The translations under genes and the position numbers were made by a program. Below the pieces are notes generated by a model, which ran no database searches, was not told the origin of the DNA, and saw only the letters and a list, made by a program, of their open reading frames with translations. From Microscilla marina ATCC 23134 (GTDB lineage Bacteria > Bacteroidota > Bacteroidia > Cytophagales > Microscillaceae), in the NCBI RefSeq assembly GCF_000169175.1, contig NZ_AAWS01000031.1, positions 43,047 to 107,046 on the forward strand: a stretch of DNA of 64,000 bases, read 5' to 3'. Shown piece after piece: positions 28,936 through 37,765 of the stretch. Numbering within the stretch: the stretch's first letter is position 1; every line of letters starts with the position of its first letter.

Positions 28936-29318
28936 TGTTGAAAGATTTGTGTTCTTTAAAGAACCGTTTACACTATAAAACTGGGTAAGTTTTTTCTTTA
29001 CTTACTTATGTACTATTTTTATTTACAATGCAAATACTGCACTTTTATTTTGTTTTTTATGATTTTTTGTAATTATAGAATGGTTTTTTGCGGTTAATCG
29101 TAATAAAATAAGGAAGAAGCAGGTGAGATAGGTGATTTGAAGAAGTTTTTAGGTAACCAAAAACAGGGAGGTTGTGGTAGCATTTGGAGAAGAGTTTTCA
29201 CCTGTTCAAACGTTTTTGAGCTGATTGCTGGCTATAAAGTTCAGTAATTAGTCACAATTAAGCCTGCTTTGAGTTTATTTGGTAGTCTTGTAAGATTTAT
29301 TCTAAAGCCGCAAATTTT
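28936..29318. other. Intergenic gap, 383 bp
   Basis: Upstream region of the giant gene. Apart from the palindrome at 28951-28964 it is AT-rich with no ORF or dispersed repeat recognised. Confidence 0.5.
28951..28964. promoter_or_regulatory. Perfect 14-bp palindrome upstream of the giant gene
   Basis: GTTCTTTAAAGAAC lies 16-29 bases upstream of the start codon of the 1904-residue protein gene. Symmetry and position suit an operator or a translation-control hairpin; no regulator is assigned. Confidence 0.35.
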
Positions 29319-29873
29319 TCACTTTTTCACCTTCAGCATCACCACTACTATAAACATACCCATGACGGGCATCAAAATAAGCATACCACTCAACAACCAC
29401 TTGGCAAGCCACTCGCCCAGCATAAAATCGAACCACTTCATGTATAAAGTAAGCACCAAAGCGTTGACATACAGCACTATAGCCCCAGGGCAAAAAGCTT
29501 TGTTCCAGTTTTCTTCGTGAAACAAAATAATAATCATCAACACGCTCATAGCAAAGCCATACAACCAGGCGTCCAGGGTAAGGTTTCCCGAAAAACCAAT
29601 CTTGGGGGCTACCAGCAAAAAACTATTACGCAATGTAGTTACATTAAAAGCCATAATTAACAATAAGACCAACCCCTTGGTAGCATTTGCCGTGAAAACA
29701 TCCTCTAGTGGAATGTCGGCTTTAGTAGGGTTTACTTTTTTTGCCGAAGCCTTGGGTTTTTCCGTTTTCGTTTGCCGAGTGGTGGTTTTCCGTTGCCGGG
29801 TCTGGCTACTGGTTTTAGTCGTTTTTTTTTGTTGGTTGGTTTTTACTTTAGGAGCTTGTTGGGTAGTTATCAT
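29319..29873 (-). CDS. Hypothetical membrane protein with Lys/Thr-rich N-terminus
   Basis: Start at 29873 (MITTQQAPKV) preferred; the frame is open to 29903. Residues 1-58 are a low-complexity K/T/Q tail (QKKTTKTSSQTRQRKTTTRQ), probably cytosolic. Four hydrophobic helices follow (about 66-84, 98-115, 122-143, 151-186). I do not recognise the family. It is divergent from the XRE/S24 regulator with about 140 bases between starts, and an inverted repeat in that spacer suggests joint control. Confidence 0.65.
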   Translation of the reverse strand: MITTQQAPKVKTNQQKKTTKTSSQTRQRKTTTRQTKTEKPKASAKKVNPTKADIPLEDVFTANATKGLVLLLIMAFNVTTLRNSFLLVAPKIGFSGNLTLDAWLYGFAMSVLMIIILFHEENWNKAFCPGAIVLYVNALVLTLYMKWFDFMLGEWLAKWLLSGMLILMPVMGMFIVVVMLKVKK

Positions 29874-29923
29874 GGCTTTTGTCGTTAAAGTTGGTTCAAA
29901 CACAAGGTTTTAAGTCAATAGGC

Positions 29924-29961
29924 TTGCTAAAATTATAAACATTAGCTAATTTTGTTAGCAA
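29924..29961. promoter_or_regulatory. Inverted repeat in divergent promoter region
   Basis: TTGCTAA at 29924-29930 and TTAGCAA at 29955-29961, with inner AATTA and TAATTTT also roughly symmetrical. It sits between the divergent membrane protein and XRE/S24 genes, a usual place for an autoregulatory operator. Confidence 0.45.
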
Positions 29962-30011
29962 ATATAGATCAAATAAGCGATAAATGCCAACTAAGTTAAC
30001 ATAATTGTGAC

Positions 30012-30839
30012 ATGTTTTTTAGCAAAAATTTAAGATACATCCGCGAAGAAAAATACAAAATTACTCAAGGGGCTTTAGCCGAAATTTTAGGAGTATCACG
30101 CAGCGCATTGAGCGCCTATGAAGATGGCAGGGCAGAGCCCCGGATACTGTTGCTCATTAAAATAGCTCAATACTTTGCAGTGAGCATCGACGAAATGGTC
30201 AATGTCAATTTTGCCGAAGCAGAACAAGCCTACGTTACCCGTATCGAACAATTGAACAAGTACATTACTGCCCATCAGATAAAAATAAACCGGGTGCAAA
30301 CCGAACATAGCACACCAAAAGATTACCTGGAGCTAGTGCCCCAAAAAGCCACTGCGGGCTATACTCAAGGTTTTGCCAATCCCGAATACCTCAATACCTT
30401 GCCAAAGTACAAAATCCCCTTTTTGTCTAAGGGCAAAATTTACCGGGCTTTCGAGATTGACGGTGACTCTATGTTGCCGCTTCAATCGGGCGCTATAGTA
30501 ATAGGAGAAAAGATCGCCAATTGGGACGACCTCACCAGTGGCCAAACCTGTGTGGTAGTGTCTAAACATGAAGGCATTGTACTCAAAAAAGTATACAAAC
30601 GTCTTTTTGACTATGGCAAACTCTTGCTTAAGTCAGAAAACATCAGTTATCGCCCTTATGAAATAGAGGCCACCGAAATACTAGAGCTTTGGAAGTTTGT
30701 AGCCCACATTAGCCACTGTTTCCCTACCGATGCCCCCGACATAGAAGATATCAAGTTTGCCTTTGACCGTATCGAATTCCAACTCAATCAGACCCGCCTG
30801 AATCTCTTGGGGCAGGCAAGTAACGAATTGAAAGAGTAG
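30012..30839 (+). CDS. XRE-family repressor with S24 (LexA/CI-like) peptidase domain
   Basis: 275 residues. N-terminal helix-turn-helix at 7-62 (ITQGALAEILGVSRSALSAYEDGRAEP). A linker contains KATAGYTQGF, where A115-G116 is a possible self-cleavage site. The S24 domain at about 125-245 has FEIDGDSMLPL with the nucleophile S153 and GIVLKKVYKR with the general-base Lys at 192 or 193. Similar HTH-S24 regulators are common in Bacteroidota and respond to stress or control mobile genes; here only a divergent membrane protein is linked. Whether it cleaves itself cannot be told. Starts on a leader of unknown length; no phage genes lie around it. Confidence 0.85.
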   Translation: MFFSKNLRYIREEKYKITQGALAEILGVSRSALSAYEDGRAEPRILLLIKIAQYFAVSIDEMVNVNFAEAEQAYVTRIEQLNKYITAHQIKINRVQTEHSTPKDYLELVPQKATAGYTQGFANPEYLNTLPKYKIPFLSKGKIYRAFEIDGDSMLPLQSGAIVIGEKIANWDDLTSGQTCVVVSKHEGIVLKKVYKRLFDYGKLLLKSENISYRPYEIEATEILELWKFVAHISHCFPTDAPDIEDIKFAFDRIEFQLNQTRLNLLGQASNELKE

Positions 30840-30904
30840 TAGGAAATTGCTACATTGTTTTGTTGTGGTACGGTTTTATGGTGCGCAAAATGGTGCTATG
30901 CTGT

Positions 30905-30958
30905 CTGGAGGATTAAAATAGAAAATTACCGATTCGAGTCACCATTTTAATCCTCCAG
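30905..30958. repeat. Perfect 15-bp inverted repeat
   Basis: CTGGAGGATTAAAAT (30905-30919) and its exact complement (30944-30958) with a 24-nt spacer. It may be a terminator of the repressor gene or a small element; no T-run follows. Confidence 0.6.
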
Positions 30959-31005
30959 TACTCTAATTTTGAGCTAACAAGCTCATCATCTTCTGAAAAT
31001 GAATT

Positions 31006-31052
31006 GGTAGTCACCTGTGAACCGAATCTACAGCTTGCTATGATGAGGTCAA
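31006..31052 (+). repeat. Dispersed ~47-bp repeat, copy 1
   Basis: Matches 58186-58235 closely (shared ACCGAATCTACAG, CTTGCT(A/G)TGATGAG and TCAA). Function unknown. Confidence 0.55.
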
Positions 31053-31170
31053 GAGTATACCTAGTGGAGGCTATGCCAACATTTCGCTTGCGAGTCACCA
31101 ACCACCCACTCTAAAAAAACTGTCCATTTTTAACTACCCATCACTTGCTGTCAAGCCCTATCTTTGTTCT

Positions 31171-32049
31171 ATGAAAAATGACTTACACATTGAACGGCTT
31201 CGTAGTTTATTAAATTTGCTCGAAAATAACTTTACCAAGCCGCTGTCTTCTTCAGAGGTAGCAGCGGCTACTTTTTATTCTTACCGTAACATCAATCGCA
31301 TTTTTCGGGCAGTTTTTCACAAATCTATTGGTCGCTATATCAAAGAGCTATTGTTGCAAGAAGCCGCCCGACGGTTGGCATATTCTGACAAAGCCATTAC
31401 TGACATCGCCTTTGAACTCAACTACAGCGACTTACAGGCTTTTAACAAAGCTTTTAGACGTGAGTTCGACTGTTCCCCTTCTCAATTTAGACAACAAGAA
31501 AAAAAAGACATGAAAGCTTGGATCAATACCAAATTACCTGAAGAAATCAAAGAGTTAGACCGCCTAACATACAGCATAGAGTCTTTACCTCCTACCCGTA
31601 TACTCTACCTTACCCACTATGGGAACTATAATTCACAAGGCATCAACGATTGTTGGGATGCTTTGCTAGAGTATGCCTACCAACAAAAGCTGCTCAAGGA
31701 AGATACCCATTATTTGGGCGAGCTCATGGATGACGACGAGATAGTAAAAGATGAAAACTGCCGTTACAATGCAGCCATTACTTTGCCCCAAGAAGCAGTG
31801 TTTGAACCCACAGGTTTTTTTAATACCAAAACCATCGAGTCTGGGCAATATGTGTGTGTCACGCACCAAGGCGATAGGAACAAGTTAGACACTGTTTATG
31901 AGCAAATATTTTTGCATTGGATTGTCAAAAACGAGTTTGAAATTGTCGATAAGCCTTTTTTAGAGTTTTACCTCAACGACGAAACCGATACGGCTACCAA
32001 GGATTTACTTACAGAAATTTATGTGCCTGTAGCTAGTAGCAAGCTTTAA
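31171..32049 (+). CDS. AraC-family regulator with GyrI-like ligand domain
   Basis: 292 residues. N-terminal AraC DNA-binding domain (about 5-108) with two HTHs: PLSSSEVAAATFYSYRNINRIF and KAITDIAFELNYSDLQAFNKAF, closing in FDCSPSQFR. The C-terminal GyrI-like effector domain (about 125-290) has LPPTRILYLTHYGNY, a central GELMDDDEI, FNTKTIESGQYVCVTHQGDRNKLDTVYEQIFLHW broken over strands, and a terminal LTEIYVPV. This is the Rob/SoxS-like architecture that senses small hydrophobic molecules. Monocistronic. The sterol-desaturase-family gene follows by 95 bases and could be a target, which is inference. Confidence 0.88.
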   Translation: MKNDLHIERLRSLLNLLENNFTKPLSSSEVAAATFYSYRNINRIFRAVFHKSIGRYIKELLLQEAARRLAYSDKAITDIAFELNYSDLQAFNKAFRREFDCSPSQFRQQEKKDMKAWINTKLPEEIKELDRLTYSIESLPPTRILYLTHYGNYNSQGINDCWDALLEYAYQQKLLKEDTHYLGELMDDDEIVKDENCRYNAAITLPQEAVFEPTGFFNTKTIESGQYVCVTHQGDRNKLDTVYEQIFLHWIVKNEFEIVDKPFLEFYLNDETDTATKDLLTEIYVPVASSKL

Positions 32050-32089
32050 GCGACAAGCCGCAAGTCAAGTGTAACTTGTCGTTTAAAGC

Positions 32090-32105
32090 ATTGGCATCTA
32101 AGGAC
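32090..32105 (+). repeat. 26-bp hairpin repeat unit, copy 3 (partial)
   Basis: Retains only the last 16 bases (ATTGGCATCTAAGGAC) after AGC and before TTG; the left arm of the hairpin is missing. Confidence 0.5.
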
Positions 32106-32144
32106 TTGCCCTTGTAGAGACTCTCAACTAAAAACTATCATTAA

Positions 32145-33050
32145 ATGAAACAAATCATCACGCAATTAGAGCAAAATACCAATACCCTCATCGCCGCATT
32201 CTTGTTGTTTTCGGTGGGGCTTGCACTTATAGAGTTTGTTTGGGAGTTGTACACCCGCAAAATAGACCGCCAACGACTCAAAGAAATGGGTGCCAGTGTA
32301 TGGGTTTTCCTGTTCAGTTTTTTGACCGAAAAAATAGGCAATGTGTTGTTTTTTGCCAGTTTTTTTTGGTTGGCAAATCTTATCACTTGGCAACTGCCCG
32401 TAAACAGTTTTACTGTAATAGCCACCTTATTATTTGTCGATTTATTGTATTATTGGGAGCACCGCCTAGAGCACGAAGTAAGGCTTTTGTGGGGCTATCA
32501 TTCTATTCATCATAGCTCACCTATTTACAATTACACCACTGCTTTGCGGGTATCATTTTTCGACAATTTCGTTACCTGGGTTTTTTACTTGCCTGCGGTT
32601 TTGCTGGGTTTTCACCCTGTGGTGATATTGCTTGCCATTGGGGTTATGCTCATGTATCAGTTTTGGTTACACACCGAGTTGATAGGTAAAATGGGGTGGT
32701 TTGGGAAAGTTTTCAATACTCCTTCGCACCATCGGGTGCACCACGGTTCCGACGAAATGTACCTGGACAAAAACTATGGAGGCATTTTAATTATCTGGGA
32801 CAAGTTATTTGGTACCTTCCAGCCTGAGATCAAAAAGCCTACTTATGGGCTTACTGAACAAATTAATACTACCCACCCAGTAAAAGTACATTTGTATGAG
32901 TTTAACCAAATACTAAAAGACGTACGTAAAGCCAGCAACGTCAAAGAGGCAAAGGCGTACCTTTGGAACAAGCCAGGGTGGGCGCCTAGCAAGGAGGCTG
33001 GTCAAGTTGATGATACATTAGAAAAAGCAAAAAGTACAAGGCAACACTGA
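32145..33050 (+). CDS. Sterol desaturase / fatty acid hydroxylase superfamily membrane enzyme
   Basis: 301 residues, four or five membrane helices and the di-iron histidine clusters of this superfamily. Box one is WEHRLEH, box two HSIHHSS, and the last pair is HTELIG and the SHHRVHHG box. Members hydroxylate or desaturate lipids with O2 and two electrons. The charged C-terminal tail (KEAGQVDDTLEKAK) is not conserved-looking. Substrate is unknown; marine Bacteroidota use such enzymes on sphingolipids and carotenoids. Follows the AraC regulator on the same strand. Confidence 0.88.
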   Translation: MKQIITQLEQNTNTLIAAFLLFSVGLALIEFVWELYTRKIDRQRLKEMGASVWVFLFSFLTEKIGNVLFFASFFWLANLITWQLPVNSFTVIATLLFVDLLYYWEHRLEHEVRLLWGYHSIHHSSPIYNYTTALRVSFFDNFVTWVFYLPAVLLGFHPVVILLAIGVMLMYQFWLHTELIGKMGWFGKVFNTPSHHRVHHGSDEMYLDKNYGGILIIWDKLFGTFQPEIKKPTYGLTEQINTTHPVKVHLYEFNQILKDVRKASNVKEAKAYLWNKPGWAPSKEAGQVDDTLEKAKSTRQH

Positions 33051-33221
33051 GCAATGGTTGGCAAATGTAGGGTAAAGGTCATTGATTGATTAGGAGTTAA
33101 ATTCTTTTGTTTATCACTAAATAGTGCAATCAGGGAAGGGTATTAATTTAAATTGTTGGATAAGTAGTTTTTATTGCACTATTTTGTGCTTCTGATGATT
33201 TTCAACTAAAATAAGTAATCA

Positions 33222-33905
33222 ATGCTTACCCGCGAACAACACCTGGAGTTTTGTAAGTTTTGTACAAAGCGTAAGTTTGATATGAACAAAGGAGTGATCT
33301 GTAGTCTCACCAATGATATTGCAAGGTTTGAAGTAACCTGCCCCGACTATGAGAATGACCCTAGCGTAGTAGCCATTTTAGACGACGACGTGACGCACAC
33401 CACACAGGAGATCAAAGAACGTACTCCAGAAGAAACATTTGAATTGCTCAAACAAGAACAAAACTTCTTGATGGGGCTATTGGCTGGTTTTGGTGCCTCC
33501 TTGTTAGGAGCGGCATTGTGGGCAACAATTGTAGCTTTTACAGGCATAAACTTTGGTTTAATGGCTTTGCTAGTAGGGGCAATGGTAGGTTTTGCTGTGC
33601 AAAAAGCAGGCAAGGGTTTAGGTATAAAATTTGGAATTGCGGGTGCTGTATTGGCCGCATTTGGGTGTTTTACAGGCAATATTTTAGGCATATTTGCTTA
33701 TATGGCGTATCAACTTGACACAAACCTGTTTTCTTTGCTATCCAAAGTACCCATTAGTTTTGTATTGAAAATCTATTTTAATGAAATAGGGCCTATTAGT
33801 ATTATTTTGTACATCATAGCTATTGTAGAAGGTTATAAGCTTGCCTTCAGAAAAGTGACAGACAAAACTATTCATAATTTAAGCCATCACCACCCACATA
33901 ATTAA
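33222..33905 (+). CDS. Hypothetical membrane protein with N-terminal Cys motif
   Basis: 227 residues. The N-terminus has a zinc-ribbon-like Cys pattern, C11-x2-C14, C26 and C39 (FCKFCTKRKFD, ICSLT, VTCPDY), that I recognise as a frequent N-terminal motif in Bacteroidota membrane proteins. Four hydrophobic helices follow (about 85-105, 107-120, 127-160, 185-207). A His-rich end (HNLSHHHPH) closes the protein. No enzymatic motif. Downstream spacer of about 320 bases to the phosphatase gene, so probably independent. Confidence 0.65.
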   Translation: MLTREQHLEFCKFCTKRKFDMNKGVICSLTNDIARFEVTCPDYENDPSVVAILDDDVTHTTQEIKERTPEETFELLKQEQNFLMGLLAGFGASLLGAALWATIVAFTGINFGLMALLVGAMVGFAVQKAGKGLGIKFGIAGAVLAAFGCFTGNILGIFAYMAYQLDTNLFSLLSKVPISFVLKIYFNEIGPISIILYIIAIVEGYKLAFRKVTDKTIHNLSHHHPHN

Positions 33906-34222
33906 TTCTTATAGGTGTTTTGAGCCTTGGTACAATGACTACTATTGTTGAGTAGACTTTTGTTCAGGTTCAAAGCTTCTTTGTTTTAGTCTCCTTGGTA
34001 ATTTACCAACTCCAGTCTCACTACAATTCAAATAGTTTCTTTTTTTAAGTTTAGTGTTTGCGCATAACACACCACTAACTCAAGACCTGTTTTTTTTAAT
34101 GTCTTTTTACACTTTGTTCTTTTTTTGGTAAAAGACTTGTAGTTAATATTACATGGATCGGTTTTTCGTTAAAAATTTGTAATATTGTTGTGTGAAGTAA
34201 TATCAGGTCTGGGTGCGACATT
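33906..34222. other. Intergenic gap, 317 bp
   Basis: AT-rich upstream region of the TPR-SpoIIE phosphatase gene; no ORF, repeat or clear promoter could be supported. Confidence 0.45.
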
Positions 34223-36331
34223 ATGCCATTAAAAACTAAAATAACATTTCTTCTTCTTTTCTCTTTTTTGCTGGTGTTGCCTTTGCAGGCACAAAAAAAA
34301 GCAATAGACAGTCTGTTTAATCTACTGAACGACAAAAAAGTTGACACTTTTCAGGTAAACCTACTGGTAAAGTTAAGTGGTGCCTATACTTACGTAAATC
34401 CTGAAGAAGCTCGAAAGTATGCTGCTCAAGCCCTTGAGATGGCAAAAAAAATAAAATACCCAAAAGGCATTGCCAATGCCTATAGCAGTACTGGGGTGGT
34501 GCACAGCGAACAAGGCAACCCCGAAGAGGCAATCAAAAACTACTTAGAAGGTTTGAAAATAGCTGAAAGCATTCAAAATCAACGAGTTGTAGCCAAGATA
34601 TCGCTCAATATGGGCAATGTATATAGTCGCCTGGGTGACATTATGAAGGCTAAAGAATACGCGCAAAGAGCACTTGCTATTTACCAAAAACTAGAAGACC
34701 AAAACCGCATTGCCACTTCTTATAACAATCTGGGGGCTATTTATCAAAGTATGGGTAACATAGACTCGGCAGTGTTGGTATACAAAACCGCCCAAAAAGT
34801 TTTTGAAAAAAACAACAACCAGTATGGGGTAGCTTCAGCGTTGGCAAACCTGGGCATTATTTACGAGAGCATTGGCGACATATCGGAGGCCCTCAAGTAC
34901 CAGGAAGCTGTGGTAGAAATTGAGCAAAAAATGGGCAATAAAAATGGAGTGGCTTTTTCTTCTATTAGTATTGGGAATACCTACCTCAAAGTAAAAAAAT
35001 ACGCGAAAGCAAAAGCCTACTTCAACAAAGCCCTTGTATTGTCAAGAGAAATAGGGTCTTTTGAACTTTTGCGTGACAGCTACTTAAGTTTGTATGGTTA
35101 TTATCGGGCACAAGAAGATTTTGAACAAGCCCTGGACTACTACCAATTATATGTAAATTATAAAGACAGCATATTTAACAAAAACAAAAGTAAGCAAATT
35201 GCCCAAATGCAAACGGTGTATGAAACCGACAAAGGTAAAAAAGACCTGGAAATAGAGAAAACCAAAAACCAGGCACAGAAAGAAGAGCTACGCCGTAAAG
35301 GCATTCAAAACACTGCCTTGATTGTAGGTATTTTGCTGATTGTGGGGGTGGTAATGTACCTGTATCGGAACAATTTGCGCAAGCAAAAAACCAACAAAAT
35401 ACTAGAAGAACAAAAACGCCTGATAGAAGACAAAAACGTAAGAATTACTGATAGTATCAACTATGCCCGCAGAATACAAAGCGCTGTGTTGCCACTGCAC
35501 GAAGAAATCAGCAAATCTATTCCTGAATATTTTATTCTTTGGAAACCTCGCGACATTGTAAGTGGCGATTTTTACTGGTTTGCCAAAACCCAACCCAAAC
35601 CAATATATGAGGAAAAAATGACCTTTGACGGAGTACACCGGGTATTTAAAGGGGTAAAGGGAGAAAAAATTATATTGGCTGCAGTAGACTGTACCGGGCA
35701 TGGGGTACCAGGGGCTTTTATGAGTATGATTGGGAGTCGGTTGCTCAATGAAATTGTAAATGAACAGGGAGTGACCGAAGCAGACGAAATTTTAAACTTG
35801 TTGCATGATATGGTGAGGGTTGCCCTGAAACAAGACGAAACCCAAACCCACGATGGAATGGACATGTCGCTGGTGGTGATAGATAAAGACAAGCACATAA
35901 TGCAGTTTGCGGGTGCCAAAAATCCCCTATATATGGTGCAAGTACCCAGAATAGAAGGAGAGAAATGGCACGACTCCAGTAGCGGAAAACCTGAAGACTC
36001 AGGGCTGGCTTTGCAAACCGTAAAGGGAGATATTATGTCTATTGGTGGATTCCAGATTTTTGACGAAATTAAGTTTAAGAAAACAATTATAAATATCTCA
36101 CCCAAAAAATTTGAAAGTACTACTTTTTATATGTTTTCTGATGGCTTTCAAGACCAGTTTGGAGGCATCAAAGGTAAAAAGTTTATGGTTAAGCGGTTTA
36201 GAAAACTGTTGTTTGAAATTCATAACAAACCCATCGACCGACAAAAACAATTGCTGGAAGAAACACTGAACGACTGGATGGATGGGCAAGCTCAGGTAGA
36301 CGATATTTTAGTGATGGGGATACGTTTGTAG
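34223..36331 (+). CDS. TPR sensor with membrane helix and SpoIIE/PP2C phosphatase domain
   Basis: 702 residues, complete. Signal peptide (MPLKTKITFLLLFSFLLVLPLQAQ), periplasmic TPR repeats from about 50 to 300 (GIANAYSSTGVVHSEQGNPEEA; IATSYNNLGAIYQSMGNIDS), a transmembrane helix at about 364-382, a coiled coil, and a cytoplasmic SpoIIE phosphatase domain from about 425. That domain has RDIVSGDFYW, AVDCTGHGVPGAFMSMIG, FAGAKNPLYMV, MFSDGFQDQFGG and DDILVMG. It would sense something via the TPRs and dephosphorylate a serine/threonine regulator. It is the full-length paralogue of the gene cut at the window start. A small gene follows after 66 bases. Confidence 0.92.
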   Translation: MPLKTKITFLLLFSFLLVLPLQAQKKAIDSLFNLLNDKKVDTFQVNLLVKLSGAYTYVNPEEARKYAAQALEMAKKIKYPKGIANAYSSTGVVHSEQGNPEEAIKNYLEGLKIAESIQNQRVVAKISLNMGNVYSRLGDIMKAKEYAQRALAIYQKLEDQNRIATSYNNLGAIYQSMGNIDSAVLVYKTAQKVFEKNNNQYGVASALANLGIIYESIGDISEALKYQEAVVEIEQKMGNKNGVAFSSISIGNTYLKVKKYAKAKAYFNKALVLSREIGSFELLRDSYLSLYGYYRAQEDFEQALDYYQLYVNYKDSIFNKNKSKQIAQMQTVYETDKGKKDLEIEKTKNQAQKEELRRKGIQNTALIVGILLIVGVVMYLYRNNLRKQKTNKILEEQKRLIEDKNVRITDSINYARRIQSAVLPLHEEISKSIPEYFILWKPRDIVSGDFYWFAKTQPKPIYEEKMTFDGVHRVFKGVKGEKIILAAVDCTGHGVPGAFMSMIGSRLLNEIVNEQGVTEADEILNLLHDMVRVALKQDETQTHDGMDMSLVVIDKDKHIMQFAGAKNPLYMVQVPRIEGEKWHDSSSGKPEDSGLALQTVKGDIMSIGGFQIFDEIKFKKTIINISPKKFESTTFYMFSDGFQDQFGGIKGKKFMVKRFRKLLFEIHNKPIDRQKQLLEETLNDWMDGQAQVDDILVMGIRL

Positions 36332-36397
36332 CTCATGGATTTTTTTATCATTATACTTAACATAATAAACAAATTATAAAACAAGCTCAATAATTCT

Positions 36398-36739
36398 ATG
36401 GATAAAAAAGAACTGCAAAGAATGTTGCAACAAAATTTTGCGCAAGCCAAACAACCCAAAGTATCAGTGCAAAGCGAGTGGCAAGCCAAAATAGGGGAGT
36501 GGCAGCAAATAATACAACAAACCACCGAAGAAGATATAGAAGTAACGCAACAAAAAATATTAGAGAGCATACAGGCATTTATTACTACCCGTTTGCTGGA
36601 GGTGGTCAATAAAAATACTTTTCAACTAAAGGAAGGGGCCATTTATCAACAATATTACACCGATTTGGAAGCTTTAAAAACCAAGTTGGCTACCTGCACT
36701 ACATTGACAGAGTTAACAAGGGTATTAGAGGGTAATTAA
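36398..36739 (+). CDS. Small helical protein of unknown function
   Basis: 113 residues, Gln- and Thr-rich, predicted all alpha-helical with a coiled-coil-like heptad pattern, no signal peptide or membrane helix. It lies 66 bases after the TPR-SpoIIE phosphatase on the same strand and may be cotranscribed, making a regulatory or adaptor role possible. No family recognised. Confidence 0.6.
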   Translation: MDKKELQRMLQQNFAQAKQPKVSVQSEWQAKIGEWQQIIQQTTEEDIEVTQQKILESIQAFITTRLLEVVNKNTFQLKEGAIYQQYYTDLEALKTKLATCTTLTELTRVLEGN

Positions 36740-36851
36740 AAGTATCCACAAGGTCTAGGTTCGTCTTATTGCATACATAATAGCGCAATGAAAAAAGAAT
36801 GTCTATTTATTTAATGTCAATGAATTTATATTTTGACTATCAACAACTTAT

Positions 36852-36859
36852 TTAATTAA
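36852..36859. repeat. Target-site duplication, left (TTAATTAA)
   Basis: Identical to the octamer at 37758-37765 on the other side of the IS982-type element. Confidence 0.75.
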
Positions 36860-37757
36860 TTCAAGTTGCGGCTTATGCTACCACCCTTTTCAGGGTATAA
36901 GCAAAAAAGAATAAAAATATTTTCAGCAAAAACCCCTCTGGTGTTACCGCATGAATTTTCAGGGGGAAAAATGCTGTTATTTCACTAAAAGTAGTCTCAA
37001 CTCGCTTTCTTAGCTGTTTTTTTATAAATGCTAAGGCAGGCGAATCTTTCCTTTTGGAATTTGATTTCCGTTCTATAAAGAGTTGTATATCCTCACATTC
37101 TTTATAGAAATCTTCTAATCCATAATCTACATATAGTTGGCTCCCTTCTGGCAAGTCGATATGCATTGCCTGGAAGGCAGTAATATCTGCAAATGAACCT
37201 GCACTAATAAAATAGTCCACAGGAATCCCTTCTTTTGTAGTAATTACCTGTACTTTGAAGCCATAGAAATATTCACGTTTGGACGCACTCTTTCCTCGAT
37301 AAATCTCTTGTTTCAAAATTTTATTTCTGGGAATGCGAATATTGCGGCATCCCCTCACTGGAAAACTATCTATAAGATACACACTTTCAGTATTAAGCCT
37401 CTTTAGGGTGTTTCCTAAGCCTATAAATATAGCGTTTAACTGAGTGGACAGACCGTGCAAACGTCTATTGAAACCCGATTTATCAATCATATTAACACCC
37501 TGATGGTCTTTCATATAGTTCATCGCTTTTTGATGATTTCCACTAAAATAGCGTCCAGCAACTAAAGCTGTTGTCATAAGCTCCGCATCAGTTATTTTTT
37601 TAAGATGATTTTCTTTACGACCGATTTTTTTTAGAAAATCATCGATAAAGCAATATATTGCAATTGTATAGTCTGTCATCGTCAGTATTCAATTTTGGTT
37701 TTGTCACCTTTAAATTAATACTATTTTGGCAGACTTACTTATATCTCGCAACTTGGG
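36860..37757 (-). mobile_element. IS982-family insertion sequence, 898 bp
   Basis: Inverted ends TTCAAGTTGCG (left) and, read inward from the right, CCCAAGTTGCG; flanked by the 8-bp duplication TTAATTAA at 36852-36859 and 37758-37765. A single transposase gene fills the element. The ends are intact, so it may still be active. Confidence 0.82.
36873..37679 (-). CDS. IS982-family transposase
   Basis: 268 residues, slightly short for the family. Start IAIYCFIDDFLK and the DDE catalytic set: first Asp in YLIDSFPVRGC, second in LYVDYGLED, and Glu in VETTFSEI. The segment KREYFYGFKVQVITT is the family strand between D1 and D2. The stop lies 13 bases from the left end of the element. No frameshift or premature stop. 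Confidence 0.88.
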   Translation of the reverse strand: MTDYTIAIYCFIDDFLKKIGRKENHLKKITDAELMTTALVAGRYFSGNHQKAMNYMKDHQGVNMIDKSGFNRRLHGLSTQLNAIFIGLGNTLKRLNTESVYLIDSFPVRGCRNIRIPRNKILKQEIYRGKSASKREYFYGFKVQVITTKEGIPVDYFISAGSFADITAFQAMHIDLPEGSQLYVDYGLEDFYKECEDIQLFIERKSNSKRKDSPALAFIKKQLRKRVETTFSEITAFFPLKIHAVTPEGFLLKIFLFFFAYTLKRVVA

Positions 37758-37765
37758 TTAATTAA
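37758..37765. repeat. Target-site duplication, right (TTAATTAA)
   Basis: Right-hand copy of the 8-bp duplication flanking the IS982-type element. Confidence 0.75.

Larger units (their letters stand above)
30840..31170. other. Intergenic gap, 331 bp, repeat-bearing
   Basis: Contains a perfect 15-bp inverted repeat (30905-30958) and the 47-bp segment 31006-31052 that recurs at 58186. No gene seen. Confidence 0.5.

Noticed and set aside
31159..31166. TATCTTTG as a Bacteroidota promoter -7 box for the AraC gene
   Set aside because: Matches TAnnTTTG, but no TTTG-type -33 box at proper distance and only five bases before the ATG.
36860..37757. The IS982-type element as the source of the MITE-like elements
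   Set aside because: Its ends (TTCAAGTTGCG) and 8-bp duplication differ from the G(G/T)AATGG or G(A/G)GCTTGTTTAAA ends and 3-bp TTA of the MITE-like family.
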